Positions 7,335 to 13,963 of a DNA stretch of 27,550 bases are shown piece after piece (position 1 is the stretch's first letter; the number at the start of each line of letters is the position of its first letter). Under the pieces are notes generated by a model. It saw only the letters and a list, made by a program, of their open reading frames with translations. It was not told the origin of the DNA and did no database searches. The stretch spans positions 1-27,550 of the forward strand of contig JAEDLP010000006.1 in the NCBI GenBank assembly GCA_016295225.1, in the 5' to 3' direction. The stretch is from Oscillospiraceae bacterium (lineage in GTDB: Bacteria > Bacillota > Clostridia > Oscillospirales > Oscillospiraceae). A program made the translations under genes and the position numbers.

Positions 7335-8708
7335 TTATTCCTGCTCGGCCGCCTTGATCATAATGGCGCACTCGATGCGTTTTTTAAAGAGCTGGCAGCC
7401 GTATTCGTAGGTGCCGTTGATGTCGCCGGTGGCGTTGTAGGCGTTGGCGGCGCAGCCGCCGGCGCAGTAGAGCCGCGCCCAGCAGTCCCGGCAGTCGGGG
7501 TTGGCCACCACGTTGCAGCGGTGGAACTTCTCCCCCAGTTCCGTGTTTTTCACGCCGTCCCACACGTTGCCCATGGAGAAGGTGGGGTCGTTGACGAACT
7601 GGTGGCAGGGGAAGAGCTCCCCCCAGGGGGTGACGGCCAGGTACTCCGAGCCCGAGCCGCAGCCGGACATGCGCTTGTGGAGGCAGGGTCCTCCGGACAG
7701 GTCGATCATGTAGTGGTAGAAGGTGAAGGGCCGTCCCTCCTTCTGCCGCTTGATCATCTCCTGGGCCAGGATCTCGTACTGCTCGAAGATCTTGGGCAGG
7801 TCCTCCTCCGTGAGAGCCCAGGGCTCGCCGGGAGGGCTCACCACCGGCTCCATGCTCAGCTCGGTGAAACCCAGGTCGGCCATGTGGAAGACGTCCTCAG
7901 TGAAGTCCACGTTGTCGTGGGTGAAGGTCCCCCGCATATAGTATTCCTTATCCCCGCGCTTTTTGACGAATTCCTGGAACTTGGGGACAATGATGTCGTA
8001 GCTGCCCAGGCCGGCCAGGTTCTTCCGCAGGCGGTCGTGGACCTCCTTGCGGCCGTCCAGGCTCAGGACCACGTTGCGCATTTCCTTATTGCAGAACTCG
8101 GTGACCTCGTCGTCCAGGAGCATGCCGTTGGTGGTGAGGGTGAAGCGGAAGTTCTTGTGGTGGATGGGCTCCTGGGTGCGGGCGTAGGCCACCAACTCCT
8201 TGACCACGTCCCAGTTCATCAGGGGCTCGCCGCCGAAGAAGTCCACCTCCAGGTTCACCCGATTGCCGGAGTTGGCAATGAGGAAGTCCAGGGCCTGCTT
8301 GCCCACCTCGAAGGACATAAGAGCCCGGTCGCCGTGGTAGTTGCCCTGGCTGGCGAAGCAGTAGTCGCAGTTCAGGTTGCAGGTATGGGCCACGTGGAGA
8401 CACATGGCCTTGAGGACGGGCTTGGAGGCCTGGAAGGCAGCCTGCTCCACGTCTTTCCACAGGTCTTCGGAGAAGAGCTTGCCGGCTTCCTTCAGGGCCT
8501 GGACGTCGGCAATGCACTCCCACAGTTCCTTTTCGTTCACGTCCTCCAGGTGGCCGTACTTGTCCATCATCCGGGCCACAATCTGGTCGTGGGGGGTGGT
8601 CTCAAAGAGGGCGATGATGTCATAGGCCACCTCGTCCACCAGGTGAACGGAGCCGCTGTAGACGTCCAGGACAATGTTGTATCCGTTTAACTTGTATTGA
8701 TGAATCAT
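7335..8708 (-). CDS. Radical SAM/SPASM thioether-forming SCIFF peptide maturase
   Basis: A 457-residue peptide-modifying radical SAM enzyme. It uses S-adenosylmethionine and Fe-S clusters to form a thioether link in the SCIFF precursor encoded just upstream. The N-terminal 90 residues resemble a peptide-recognition (RRE-like) domain, starting MIHQYKLNGYNIVLDV. The radical SAM motif CNLNCDYC has Cys110, Cys114 and Cys117. The family segment FFGGEPLMNW follows, and the C-terminal SPASM domain is cysteine-rich (GPCLHKRMSGCGSGSEY, FPCHQF, NPDCRDCWARLYCAGGC, YGCQLF) for auxiliary clusters. The characterised relative is CteB of Clostridium thermocellum. A partial terminator separates it from the precursor gene, probably limiting enzyme relative to peptide. 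Confidence 0.95.
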   Translation of the reverse strand: MIHQYKLNGYNIVLDVYSGSVHLVDEVAYDIIALFETTPHDQIVARMMDKYGHLEDVNEKELWECIADVQALKEAGKLFSEDLWKDVEQAAFQASKPVLKAMCLHVAHTCNLNCDYCFASQGNYHGDRALMSFEVGKQALDFLIANSGNRVNLEVDFFGGEPLMNWDVVKELVAYARTQEPIHHKNFRFTLTTNGMLLDDEVTEFCNKEMRNVVLSLDGRKEVHDRLRKNLAGLGSYDIIVPKFQEFVKKRGDKEYYMRGTFTHDNVDFTEDVFHMADLGFTELSMEPVVSPPGEPWALTEEDLPKIFEQYEILAQEMIKRQKEGRPFTFYHYMIDLSGGPCLHKRMSGCGSGSEYLAVTPWGELFPCHQFVNDPTFSMGNVWDGVKNTELGEKFHRCNVVANPDCRDCWARLYCAGGCAANAYNATGDINGTYEYGCQLFKKRIECAIMIKAAEQE

Positions 8709-8736
8709 AGCAAATTCTCATTTCTTCGTTTTCGAT

Positions 8737-8774
8737 AAAAAAGGAAGCGCCGCTTGATCCTAGGATCAGGCGGC
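8737..8774 (-). terminator. Terminator/attenuator between SCIFF precursor and maturase
   Basis: On the - strand a 12-bp stem (8763-8774 with 8749-8760, one G-U pair) is followed by a T6 run (A6 at 8737-8742 on +). It sits between the peptide stop and the maturase start. No separate promoter is evident for the maturase, so it probably acts as a leaky terminator setting the precursor-to-enzyme ratio. Confidence 0.8.
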
Positions 8775-8807
8775 AGCGTTTCCCACATTCAATCAATCAG
8801 CTGCGAA

Positions 8808-8954
8808 TTAGCGGTTGCTATTCTCGCACTGCTGGTTGGCAAGGCCGCAGGAGGTCTTGCATGCAGACTGGCAGGAGGTCTGGCATTCGCCGCAGCCGCC
8901 GGTCTTCAGGCTCTTGGCCAGGTCGCGAGTCTCCAGAGTTTGGATTCTCTTCAT
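8808..8954 (-). CDS. SCIFF precursor peptide (six cysteines in forty-five residues)
   Basis: A 48-residue ribosomally made peptide, the substrate of the adjacent radical SAM maturase. The N-terminal leader MKRIQTLETRDLAKSLKTGG is followed by a core with six cysteines at positions 21, 24, 28, 32, 36 and 43, including the near-invariant blocks GGCGECQTSC, QSACKTSC and ANQQCEN. The ribosome site AAAGGAG lies about 10 bases before ATG at 8954. It has a perfect-consensus promoter and a downstream attenuator, as expected for an abundant precursor. SCIFF is one of the most conserved peptides of Clostridia, and its biological role is not established. Confidence 0.97.
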   Translation of the reverse strand: MKRIQTLETRDLAKSLKTGGCGECQTSCQSACKTSCGLANQQCENSNR

Positions 8955-9002
8955 AAGAGAACAGCTCCTTTCGATCCCGATATTCGGGTGATAATCAAAA
9001 AT

Positions 9003-9031
9003 ATTATAATGTACTTTCGACAGGATGTCAA
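9003..9031 (-). promoter_or_regulatory. Consensus promoter of the SCIFF operon
   Basis: On the - strand TTGACA (9026-9031), a 17-base spacer and TATAAT (9003-9008): both boxes match the sigma-70/sigma-A consensus exactly. A short hairpin CCCGA/TCGGG (8976-8988) lies in the untranslated leader before the ribosome site. Confidence 0.92.
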
Positions 9032-9080
9032 TGGGTTTAGCGTGGGTTGACTACGACTCAAACTCCTAACTTCTAATTTC

Positions 9081-10532
9081 TCATTCCCCCACGGCCACAG
9101 TGGTGAAGGGGGGCTTGCCCCGGGTGCCGATGAGCTTCACCCCGGCCCGGTACAGCCGCTCCACGTCCTCCACCAGAGCGGTGGTGATGACCTCGCCGGG
9201 GGTGATGAGGGGAATGCCGGGGGGATAGGCCCAGATGTACTCCCCGCAGACCTTGCCCATGCTGTCATAGAGGAAATCCACCCCGCCGGGGGCCATGGCG
9301 GCTTCCTCGATGGACATTTTTCTGGGGGGAAGCTGGGTGACGGTCTCCATGGGGGCCGCCTCTTCAGCGGGGCCGTACTTCTCGTCCAGCTCCAGGAGGG
9401 CGGCGGCCAGACGGTCGGCGAAGGTATCGTCGGTGCCCAGGCCCGTCATGGCCACGGCGTAGTGGTCCAGGGCCATCTCCAGCTCGATCTTGTAGTCCTC
9501 CCGCAGCCGCTCCATCAGCTCCACGCCGCTCAGGGCGCTGTGACCGGTGGCGATGACGATCTTGGCCGGGTCCAAGGCGAAGATATTGGGATAGGTCTCC
9601 CCCGCTTCCCGGCCGTGGCCAGGGAGCCGCAGGTGCTTCAGCCCCTTCACTTTCCCGTCAAAGTCCGCCAACCGGCCCTTCCAGGCGTCGAAGAGTTCCT
9701 CGCGCCGCTCCTCCAGCAGCCGGACGCAGCCCTCCATGGCGGCCATCAGCAGGTAGGAGGGGCTGCTGGACTGGAAGATCCCCGTCTGCCGGTTGACCTC
9801 AGGGATATTCACAAACCGCCCCCGGGCATGGAGGATGGCGGTTTGGGTGAGGCTGGGGAGCATTTTGTGGAGGCTGGCCACCGCCAGGTCAGCCCCCTGG
9901 CCCATGGCCGAGGGCGGGAAGCGGTCTGACAGGCCCAAGTGGGCGCCGTGGGCCTCATCCACCAGCACAGGAATCTTCCGCTGGTGGGCCACAGCGCAGA
10001 TCCCCGCCGTGTCGCTGATGACCCCGTCGTAGGTGGGGCTGGGGTAGACGATGAGCTTCACGTCGGGGTGCGCCTCCAGGGCCTGGGCCACCTGCTCCGG
10101 GGAGATGGACCCGGACAGGCCGAAGGTCTCCTCCACCGGTGGCAGCAGGAAGACCGGCTCCAGACCGCAGAGTTCGATGGCGTGGTAGATGGCCTTGTGG
10201 CAGTTCCGGGCCACCAGGATTTTGTCCCCCCGGCGGGTGGCCGCCCGGATGGCGGCCAGCAGGCCGCCGGAGGAGCCGTTCACCTGGAGCCAGCTTCTGG
10301 GCACGTCCCAGAGCCTGGCCGCCCGTTCCATGGCTTCGGCCAGCACCTCCTCGGGGGCATGGAGATCGTCAAAGCCGGGCAGCTCGGTGACGTCCAGCCC
10401 GGCGTTCAATACAGTTAAATAGTCAGCCAGGCCGGTGTTCTCCTTGTGGCCGGGCATGTGAAGAGAGAGATACCCCTCCCGGTGATGGTCTTGTAACCGC
10501 TCCAGCAGGGAGCGGGAATCGGATGTAGACAT
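9081..10532 (-). CDS. PLP-dependent Orn/Lys/Arg decarboxylase family protein
   Basis: A 483-residue fold-type I PLP enzyme of the short Gram-positive group (YaaO-like), without the N-terminal wing domain of E. coli LdcC/CadA. Visible motifs: LSLHMPGHKEN near the start, VNGSSGGLLAAI (cofactor phosphate loop), VDEAHGAHLG (Asp that contacts the PLP ring), ASLHKMLPSLTQTA (Lys forming the Schiff base) and the C-terminal domain ending with PPGIPLITPGE. It would decarboxylate lysine, ornithine or arginine; which one cannot be told. I choose ATG at 10532 because it lies six bases after AAAGGAGG, whereas the ATG at 10538 abuts that site. It is single-gene and divergent from an ECF S component. Confidence 0.88.
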   Translation of the reverse strand: MSTSDSRSLLERLQDHHREGYLSLHMPGHKENTGLADYLTVLNAGLDVTELPGFDDLHAPEEVLAEAMERAARLWDVPRSWLQVNGSSGGLLAAIRAATRRGDKILVARNCHKAIYHAIELCGLEPVFLLPPVEETFGLSGSISPEQVAQALEAHPDVKLIVYPSPTYDGVISDTAGICAVAHQRKIPVLVDEAHGAHLGLSDRFPPSAMGQGADLAVASLHKMLPSLTQTAILHARGRFVNIPEVNRQTGIFQSSSPSYLLMAAMEGCVRLLEERREELFDAWKGRLADFDGKVKGLKHLRLPGHGREAGETYPNIFALDPAKIVIATGHSALSGVELMERLREDYKIELEMALDHYAVAMTGLGTDDTFADRLAAALLELDEKYGPAEEAAPMETVTQLPPRKMSIEEAAMAPGGVDFLYDSMGKVCGEYIWAYPPGIPLITPGEVITTALVEDVERLYRAGVKLIGTRGKPPFTTVAVGE

Positions 10533-10570
10533 AGGCATCCTCCTTTTTCCGTTGCCTGTGATTCCATACC

Positions 10571-10599
10571 ATATTACCAGAACACAGGCCAGATGGCAA
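10571..10599 (-). promoter_or_regulatory. Promoter of the decarboxylase-family gene
   Basis: On the - strand TTGCCA (10594-10599) and TAATAT (10571-10576) have 17-base spacing and a TG one base before the -10 box (extended -10). The -35 box lies inside the repeat cluster 10585-10641. Confidence 0.65.
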
Positions 10600-10641
10600 C
10601 TGGCCTGCGGAATTCAGAGCGCTGGCCTGCCGTCTGGCCTG
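10585..10641. repeat. Cluster of one CAGGCCAG and three CTGGCCTG copies
   Basis: CAGGCCAG (10585-10592) is exactly complementary to three direct copies of CTGGCCTG (10600-10607, 10622-10629, 10634-10641). Pairing with the last copy extends to 14 bp (10584-10597 with 10629-10642) and is followed by a T/A-rich stretch. The cluster lies between divergent genes and overlaps the decarboxylase -35 box. It may be a set of protein sites or alternative RNA hairpins. Confidence 0.65.
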
Positions 10642-10693
10642 TCAAAAAGTTTTGTTTTGGAGATTTTGACCGGGTCAGTTTCATGTTACTCTT

Positions 10694-10722
10694 AACCCAT
10701 CGGCGGGATGCCCCGCCGGGTT
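10694..10722 (+). promoter_or_regulatory. Stable leader hairpin upstream of the ECF S component
   Basis: CGGCGGG/CCCGCCG with loop ATGC (10701-10718) is extended by AACC/GGTT across a small bulge. It ends about 30 bases before the start codon. A perfect 11-base palindrome TGACC-G-GGTCA (10667-10677) lies just upstream and could be an operator. I recognise no known riboswitch class here. Confidence 0.5.
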
Positions 10723-10753
10723 CCCGAGAAAAGACCCAAAGGAGAGAAGAGCC

Positions 10754-11299
10754 ATGTCTGAAAAAACCGCAACCGCCACCTCCCGCTCCTCCATGAGCGT
10801 CAAAAAGCTGGCCATCACCGCCGTCTGTATCGTGCTGGTGTACGTCTTCACCGCCGTTGTCAACATTAAACTCCCCATTGCCGCCGCCGGCGGCCTGATC
10901 CACCTGGGCAACGTCCCCCTGTTCATCGCCGCCATCCTCTTCGGTAAGCGCACCGGCATGATTGCCGGCGGCATCGGCATGGGCCTGTTCGACCTGCTGT
11001 CTGGCTGGACCCTGTGGGCCCCCTTCACCCTGGTCATCGTGGGCTGCATGGGCCTGGTGGTGGGCGCCGTCACCGAGAACAAGAAGTCCTTCCCCCGGTA
11101 CATCCTGGCCATGGTTCTGGCCTGCGTGATCAAGATCGTGGGTTACTACATCGCCGAGGGCTTCATCTACGGCAACTGGATCGCCCCTGTGAGCTCCATC
11201 CCCGGCAACCTGGTGCAGATCGGCGTGGCCGCCGTCATCACCCTCATCATCATCGAGCCCCTGCGTGTCGCCGCCTCCCACACCATTCTGAAGAAGTAA
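10754..11299 (+). CDS. ECF transporter S component (substrate-binding membrane subunit)
   Basis: A 181-residue integral membrane protein with about six helices, matching the S-component fold of energy-coupling factor vitamin importers. After a polar Ser/Thr-rich N terminus comes the typical first helix KLAITAVCIVLVYVFTAVV, then GLIHLGNVPLFIAAILFGKRTG and GGIGMGLFDLLSG, which resemble the riboflavin/hydroxymethylpyrimidine-type S components (PF07155-like). The EcfA/EcfT energising module is not in the window, so it would use a shared module encoded elsewhere (group II ECF). The ribosome site is AAAGGAGAGAAG. Substrate is not assignable. The neighbouring PLP enzyme hints at vitamin B6, but that is speculation. 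Confidence 0.85.
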   Translation: MSEKTATATSRSSMSVKKLAITAVCIVLVYVFTAVVNIKLPIAAAGGLIHLGNVPLFIAAILFGKRTGMIAGGIGMGLFDLLSGWTLWAPFTLVIVGCMGLVVGAVTENKKSFPRYILAMVLACVIKIVGYYIAEGFIYGNWIAPVSSIPGNLVQIGVAAVITLIIIEPLRVAASHTILKK

Positions 11300-11340
11300 C
11301 CTATTCGTGCATAACCTCCGCCAGTTTACTGCACATTCTC

Positions 11341-11371
11341 AAAGACGCCGGCTCGTTTCCGGCGTCTTTTT
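11341..11371 (+). terminator. Intrinsic terminator of the ECF S component gene
   Basis: A perfect 11-bp stem AAAGACGCCGG/CCGGCGTCTTT with a 7-base loop merges into a T5 run. It lies about 40 bases after the stop codon. Confidence 0.92.
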
Positions 11372-11463
11372 GCAAGATTGAATATTTCATCCTTCAAAGA
11401 AACCACATGATCGTATTTTTGTGGGATGGCGCAAATTTTCTCTTTTAATTTTTTAAATAATTG

Positions 11464-11492
11464 TTGCATTTAGCGGAAGACCGTGGTATACT
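11464..11492 (+). promoter_or_regulatory. Promoter of the glutamate dehydrogenase gene
   Basis: TTGCAT (11464-11469), a 17-base spacer and TATACT (11487-11492) lie in an AT-rich stretch. The predicted leader is about 105 bases long. Confidence 0.6.
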
Positions 11493-11494
11493 TG

Positions 11495-11592
11495 CATTTG
11501 CAAATGGGTAAAATTTTATGTTTGCCCACGCAAATTTTTTCCTGTATTTTCACCTGTAGGAGTGCAGGTAAAAATAATATTTCACATGTGAA
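11495..11592 (+). promoter_or_regulatory. Palindrome-rich leader of gdhA
   Basis: The stretch holds a perfect 12-base palindrome CATTTGCAAATG (11495-11506) over the expected transcription start, a related TTTGC/GCAAA hairpin followed by T6 (11521-11540), an ACCTG/CAGGT hairpin (11552-11569), and a perfect palindrome TTCACATGTGAA (11581-11592) running into the ribosome site AAGGAG. The first two share the TTTGC/GCAAA core and look like operator or attenuator sites. Confidence 0.5.
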
Positions 11593-11605
11593 GGAGCAGA
11601 TTATC

Positions 11606-12955
11606 ATGAATGCTTATATCGCAAGCGTTATCGAGACTGTGAAGAAGAAGCACGGCAGCGAGCCCGAGTTCGTGCAGACCGTTGAAGAAGTTCTGAGCTC
11701 TCTGGACCCCGTCGTCGAGGCTCATCCCGAATATGAGCAGGTCGACCTGCTGGGCCGTATGGTCGAGCCCGAGCGTATGTTCACCTTCCGTGTTGTCTGG
11801 ACTGACGACGCTGGCAAGACCCACACCAACATTGGCTATCGCTGCCAGTTCAACGGCGCTATCGGCCCCTACAAGGGCGGCCTGCGCTTCCAGCCCAACG
11901 TGTACCCCGGCATCATCAAGTTCCTGGGCTTCGAGCAGATCTTCAAGAACTCCCTGACCGGCCTGCCCATCGGCGGCGGCAAGGGCGGCGCTGACTTCGA
12001 TCCCTCCGGCAAGTCCGACGCTGAGATCATGCGCTTCTGCCAGAGCTTCATGACTGCTCTGTATCGTTACATCGGGCCCGACATCGACGTTCCCGCTGGT
12101 GACATGGGCGTTGGCGGCCGTGAGATCGGCTTCCTGTATGGCCAGTATCGCCGCCTGAAGGGCTGCTTCGAGAACGGCGTTCTGACCGGCAAGGGCCTGT
12201 CCTATGGCGGCTCCCTGGCTCGTCCCGAGGCTACCGGCTACGGCGCTGTGTACTACACCGTCGAAGTCCTGAAGCACGAAGGCGAGACCATCGAGGGCAA
12301 GACCATCGCAGCTGCTGGCTTCGGTAACGTTACTTGGGGCATCTGCAAGAAGGCTATGCACCTGGGCGCTAAGGTCATCACCCTGTCCGGCCCCGACGGC
12401 TATGTCTACGATCCCGAAGGCGTCTGCACCGAGGAGAAGGTCGACTACCTGCTGGAGATGCGTGCTTCCGGCCGCAACAAGGTTCAGGACTATGCTGACA
12501 AGTTCGGCGTTGAGTTCTTCCCCGGCCAGAAGCCCTGGGGCGTGAAGGCTGACATCATCATGCCCTCCGCTATGCAGAACGACGTCAACATGGAGCAGGC
12601 TAAGAAGATCGCTGAGTGCGGCGCTAAGTACTACATCGAGGTCGCTAACATGCCCACCACCAACGACGCTCTGGCATTCCTGATGAGCCAGAAGCACATG
12701 ATCGTTGCTCCCTCCAAGGCTGTTAACGCCGGCGGCGTTGGCGTTTCCGCTATGGAGATGTCTCAGAACTCCGAGCGTCTGTCCTGGACCGAGGAGGAAG
12801 TTGATTCTCAGCTGCAGAAGATGATGATCAACATCCACAAGGTCTCCGCAGAGGCTGCTGAGGAGTATGGCCTGGGCTACAACCTGGTTGCTGGTGCTAA
12901 CATCGCTGGCTTCAAGAAGGTTGCTGAGGCTATGATGGAGCAGGGCATCTTCTAA
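11606..12955 (+). CDS. gdhA: Glutamate dehydrogenase (class I hexameric)
   Basis: A 449-residue glutamate dehydrogenase, the normal length for hexameric bacterial enzymes such as that of Clostridium symbiosum. It interconverts glutamate with 2-oxoglutarate plus ammonia using NAD(P)H. Substrate-site blocks are intact: GPYKGGLRF (Lys90), FKNSLTGLPIGGGKGG (Lys114, Lys126), DIDVPAGDMGVGGREIG and RPEATGYG. The dinucleotide fold shows GFGNV. The frame is open upstream to 11483, but ATG at 11606 follows AAGGAG and begins at the family's usual N terminus. Codon use differs from its neighbours: many GCT, GTT and CGT instead of GCC, GTC and CGG, a sign of very high expression. Single-gene unit with own promoter and terminator. 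NAD versus NADP preference is not decided here. Confidence 0.96.
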   Translation: MNAYIASVIETVKKKHGSEPEFVQTVEEVLSSLDPVVEAHPEYEQVDLLGRMVEPERMFTFRVVWTDDAGKTHTNIGYRCQFNGAIGPYKGGLRFQPNVYPGIIKFLGFEQIFKNSLTGLPIGGGKGGADFDPSGKSDAEIMRFCQSFMTALYRYIGPDIDVPAGDMGVGGREIGFLYGQYRRLKGCFENGVLTGKGLSYGGSLARPEATGYGAVYYTVEVLKHEGETIEGKTIAAAGFGNVTWGICKKAMHLGAKVITLSGPDGYVYDPEGVCTEEKVDYLLEMRASGRNKVQDYADKFGVEFFPGQKPWGVKADIIMPSAMQNDVNMEQAKKIAECGAKYYIEVANMPTTNDALAFLMSQKHMIVAPSKAVNAGGVGVSAMEMSQNSERLSWTEEEVDSQLQKMMINIHKVSAEAAEEYGLGYNLVAGANIAGFKKVAEAMMEQGIF

Positions 12956-12993
12956 TTAAAGATTGTCACTCCCAATCTCATTCTCAATAACGC

Positions 12994-13030
12994 AAGGACC
13001 CGGTCAATCGACCGGGTCCTTTTCTTTTTC
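12994..13030 (+). terminator. Intrinsic terminator of gdhA
   Basis: A perfect 12-bp stem AAGGACCCGGTC/GACCGGGTCCTT with loop AATC is followed by TTCTTTTTC. It lies between converging gdhA and the FAH-family gene and could act on both strands, though the - strand T-run is weak. Confidence 0.92.
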
Positions 13031-13084
13031 CATAGTTGCAGCGTATCAAAGGGCATGGCCCTCGTTTCCGCCAACACAAAATTT

Positions 13085-13945
13085 TTACTCCACCGTGTTC
13101 TCCAGCACACCGATCCCTTCGATCTCGCACCGGACCACGTCCCCTCTTTTCAAAAACTTGGGCGGGTCGAAGCCCATACCCACCCCGGCGGGGGTGCCGG
13201 TGGCAATGACGGTGCCCGCCTTCAGGGTCATGCCCTGGGAGAGCTCGTGGATGATATGGGGGATGCCGAAGATCAACTGATCGGTGACGGCGTCCTGCCG
13301 CAATTCCCCGTTGATCCAGGTGCGGATAGCCTGGGCCGGGGGCTGGGCGAACGCGTCCTTGGTGACGATGCATGGCCCCATGGGGGTGAAGCCGTCCAGA
13401 CCCTTGCCGAAGTACCACTGCTTGTGGCCGGTCTGCAGGTTCCGGGCGGACACATCGTTGACGATGGTGTAGCCGAAGACGTAGTCAAAGGCGTCCTCCT
13501 CGGCCACGTTGACCGCGTCCTTGCCCAAAATCACCGCCAGCTCGGTCTCGTAGTCCAGGCTGTCCACGATGTCAAAGTGACCGGGGATGGGGGTCCCCGG
13601 GCCGGGGCAGTGGGTGGCCCGCTTGGAGAAGTAGACGGCGCTCCCCTTCTCCCGGGTGAAGGCCTGGGCGTCGAACTGCTCGGCCTCGGTCTTGTGCTTC
13701 TGGTAGTTCATGCCCAGGCAGATCACGTCCTGCATGGGTTCGGGGATGGGGGCCAGCACCCGGACGTCCCGCAGATCCAGCAGGTCAGAGGACTCCATGG
13801 CCTCGGCCAGGACCTCACAGCGGTCCAGTTCATCCTCCCGCAGCAGGTCGTTCATGGTGGCGTAGGGCAGCCGGGCCAGAACCCCCGCCGCGATCTCCAG
13901 ACAGACCAGGGTCTCCCCCTGGTGCTCCACAGTATACAGTTTCAT
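13085..13945 (-). CDS. Fumarylacetoacetate hydrolase (FAH) family protein
   Basis: A 286-residue FAH-superfamily protein of the short two-domain type. The N-terminal 70 residues are a lid-like domain. The catalytic domain has the metal-binding acidic residues in DYETELAVILGK and the preceding VICLGMNYQKHKTEAE segment, then GYTIVNDVSARNLQ, WYFGKGLDGFTPMGP, and the C-terminal GTVIATGTPAGVGMG with a typical EIEGIG ending. Relatives act as acylpyruvases, oxaloacetate decarboxylases or hydrolases of ring-cleavage products; the substrate is not evident. It starts 18 bases after the threonine aldolase stop and is its operon partner, suggesting a shared small-acid catabolic step. Confidence 0.9.
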   Translation of the reverse strand: MKLYTVEHQGETLVCLEIAAGVLARLPYATMNDLLREDELDRCEVLAEAMESSDLLDLRDVRVLAPIPEPMQDVICLGMNYQKHKTEAEQFDAQAFTREKGSAVYFSKRATHCPGPGTPIPGHFDIVDSLDYETELAVILGKDAVNVAEEDAFDYVFGYTIVNDVSARNLQTGHKQWYFGKGLDGFTPMGPCIVTKDAFAQPPAQAIRTWINGELRQDAVTDQLIFGIPHIIHELSQGMTLKAGTVIATGTPAGVGMGFDPPKFLKRGDVVRCEIEGIGVLENTVE

Positions 13946-13963
13946 GGGCGTTGCCTCCTTTTG

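Noticed and set aside
6480..8690. Long valine/glycine-rich + strand frame over the SCIFF maturase
   Set aside because: Antisense shadow crossing several well-supported - strand genes and the intergenic hairpin.
10642..10753. Sigma-70 promoter for the ECF S component using TTGACC at 10666-10671
   Set aside because: No acceptable -10 hexamer occurs at 16-18 bases downstream; the nearest candidates are poorly spaced.
11582..12838. 418-codon - strand frame opposite gdhA
   Set aside because: Shadow created by gdhA codon bias; no start site, and opposite a highly conserved enzyme.
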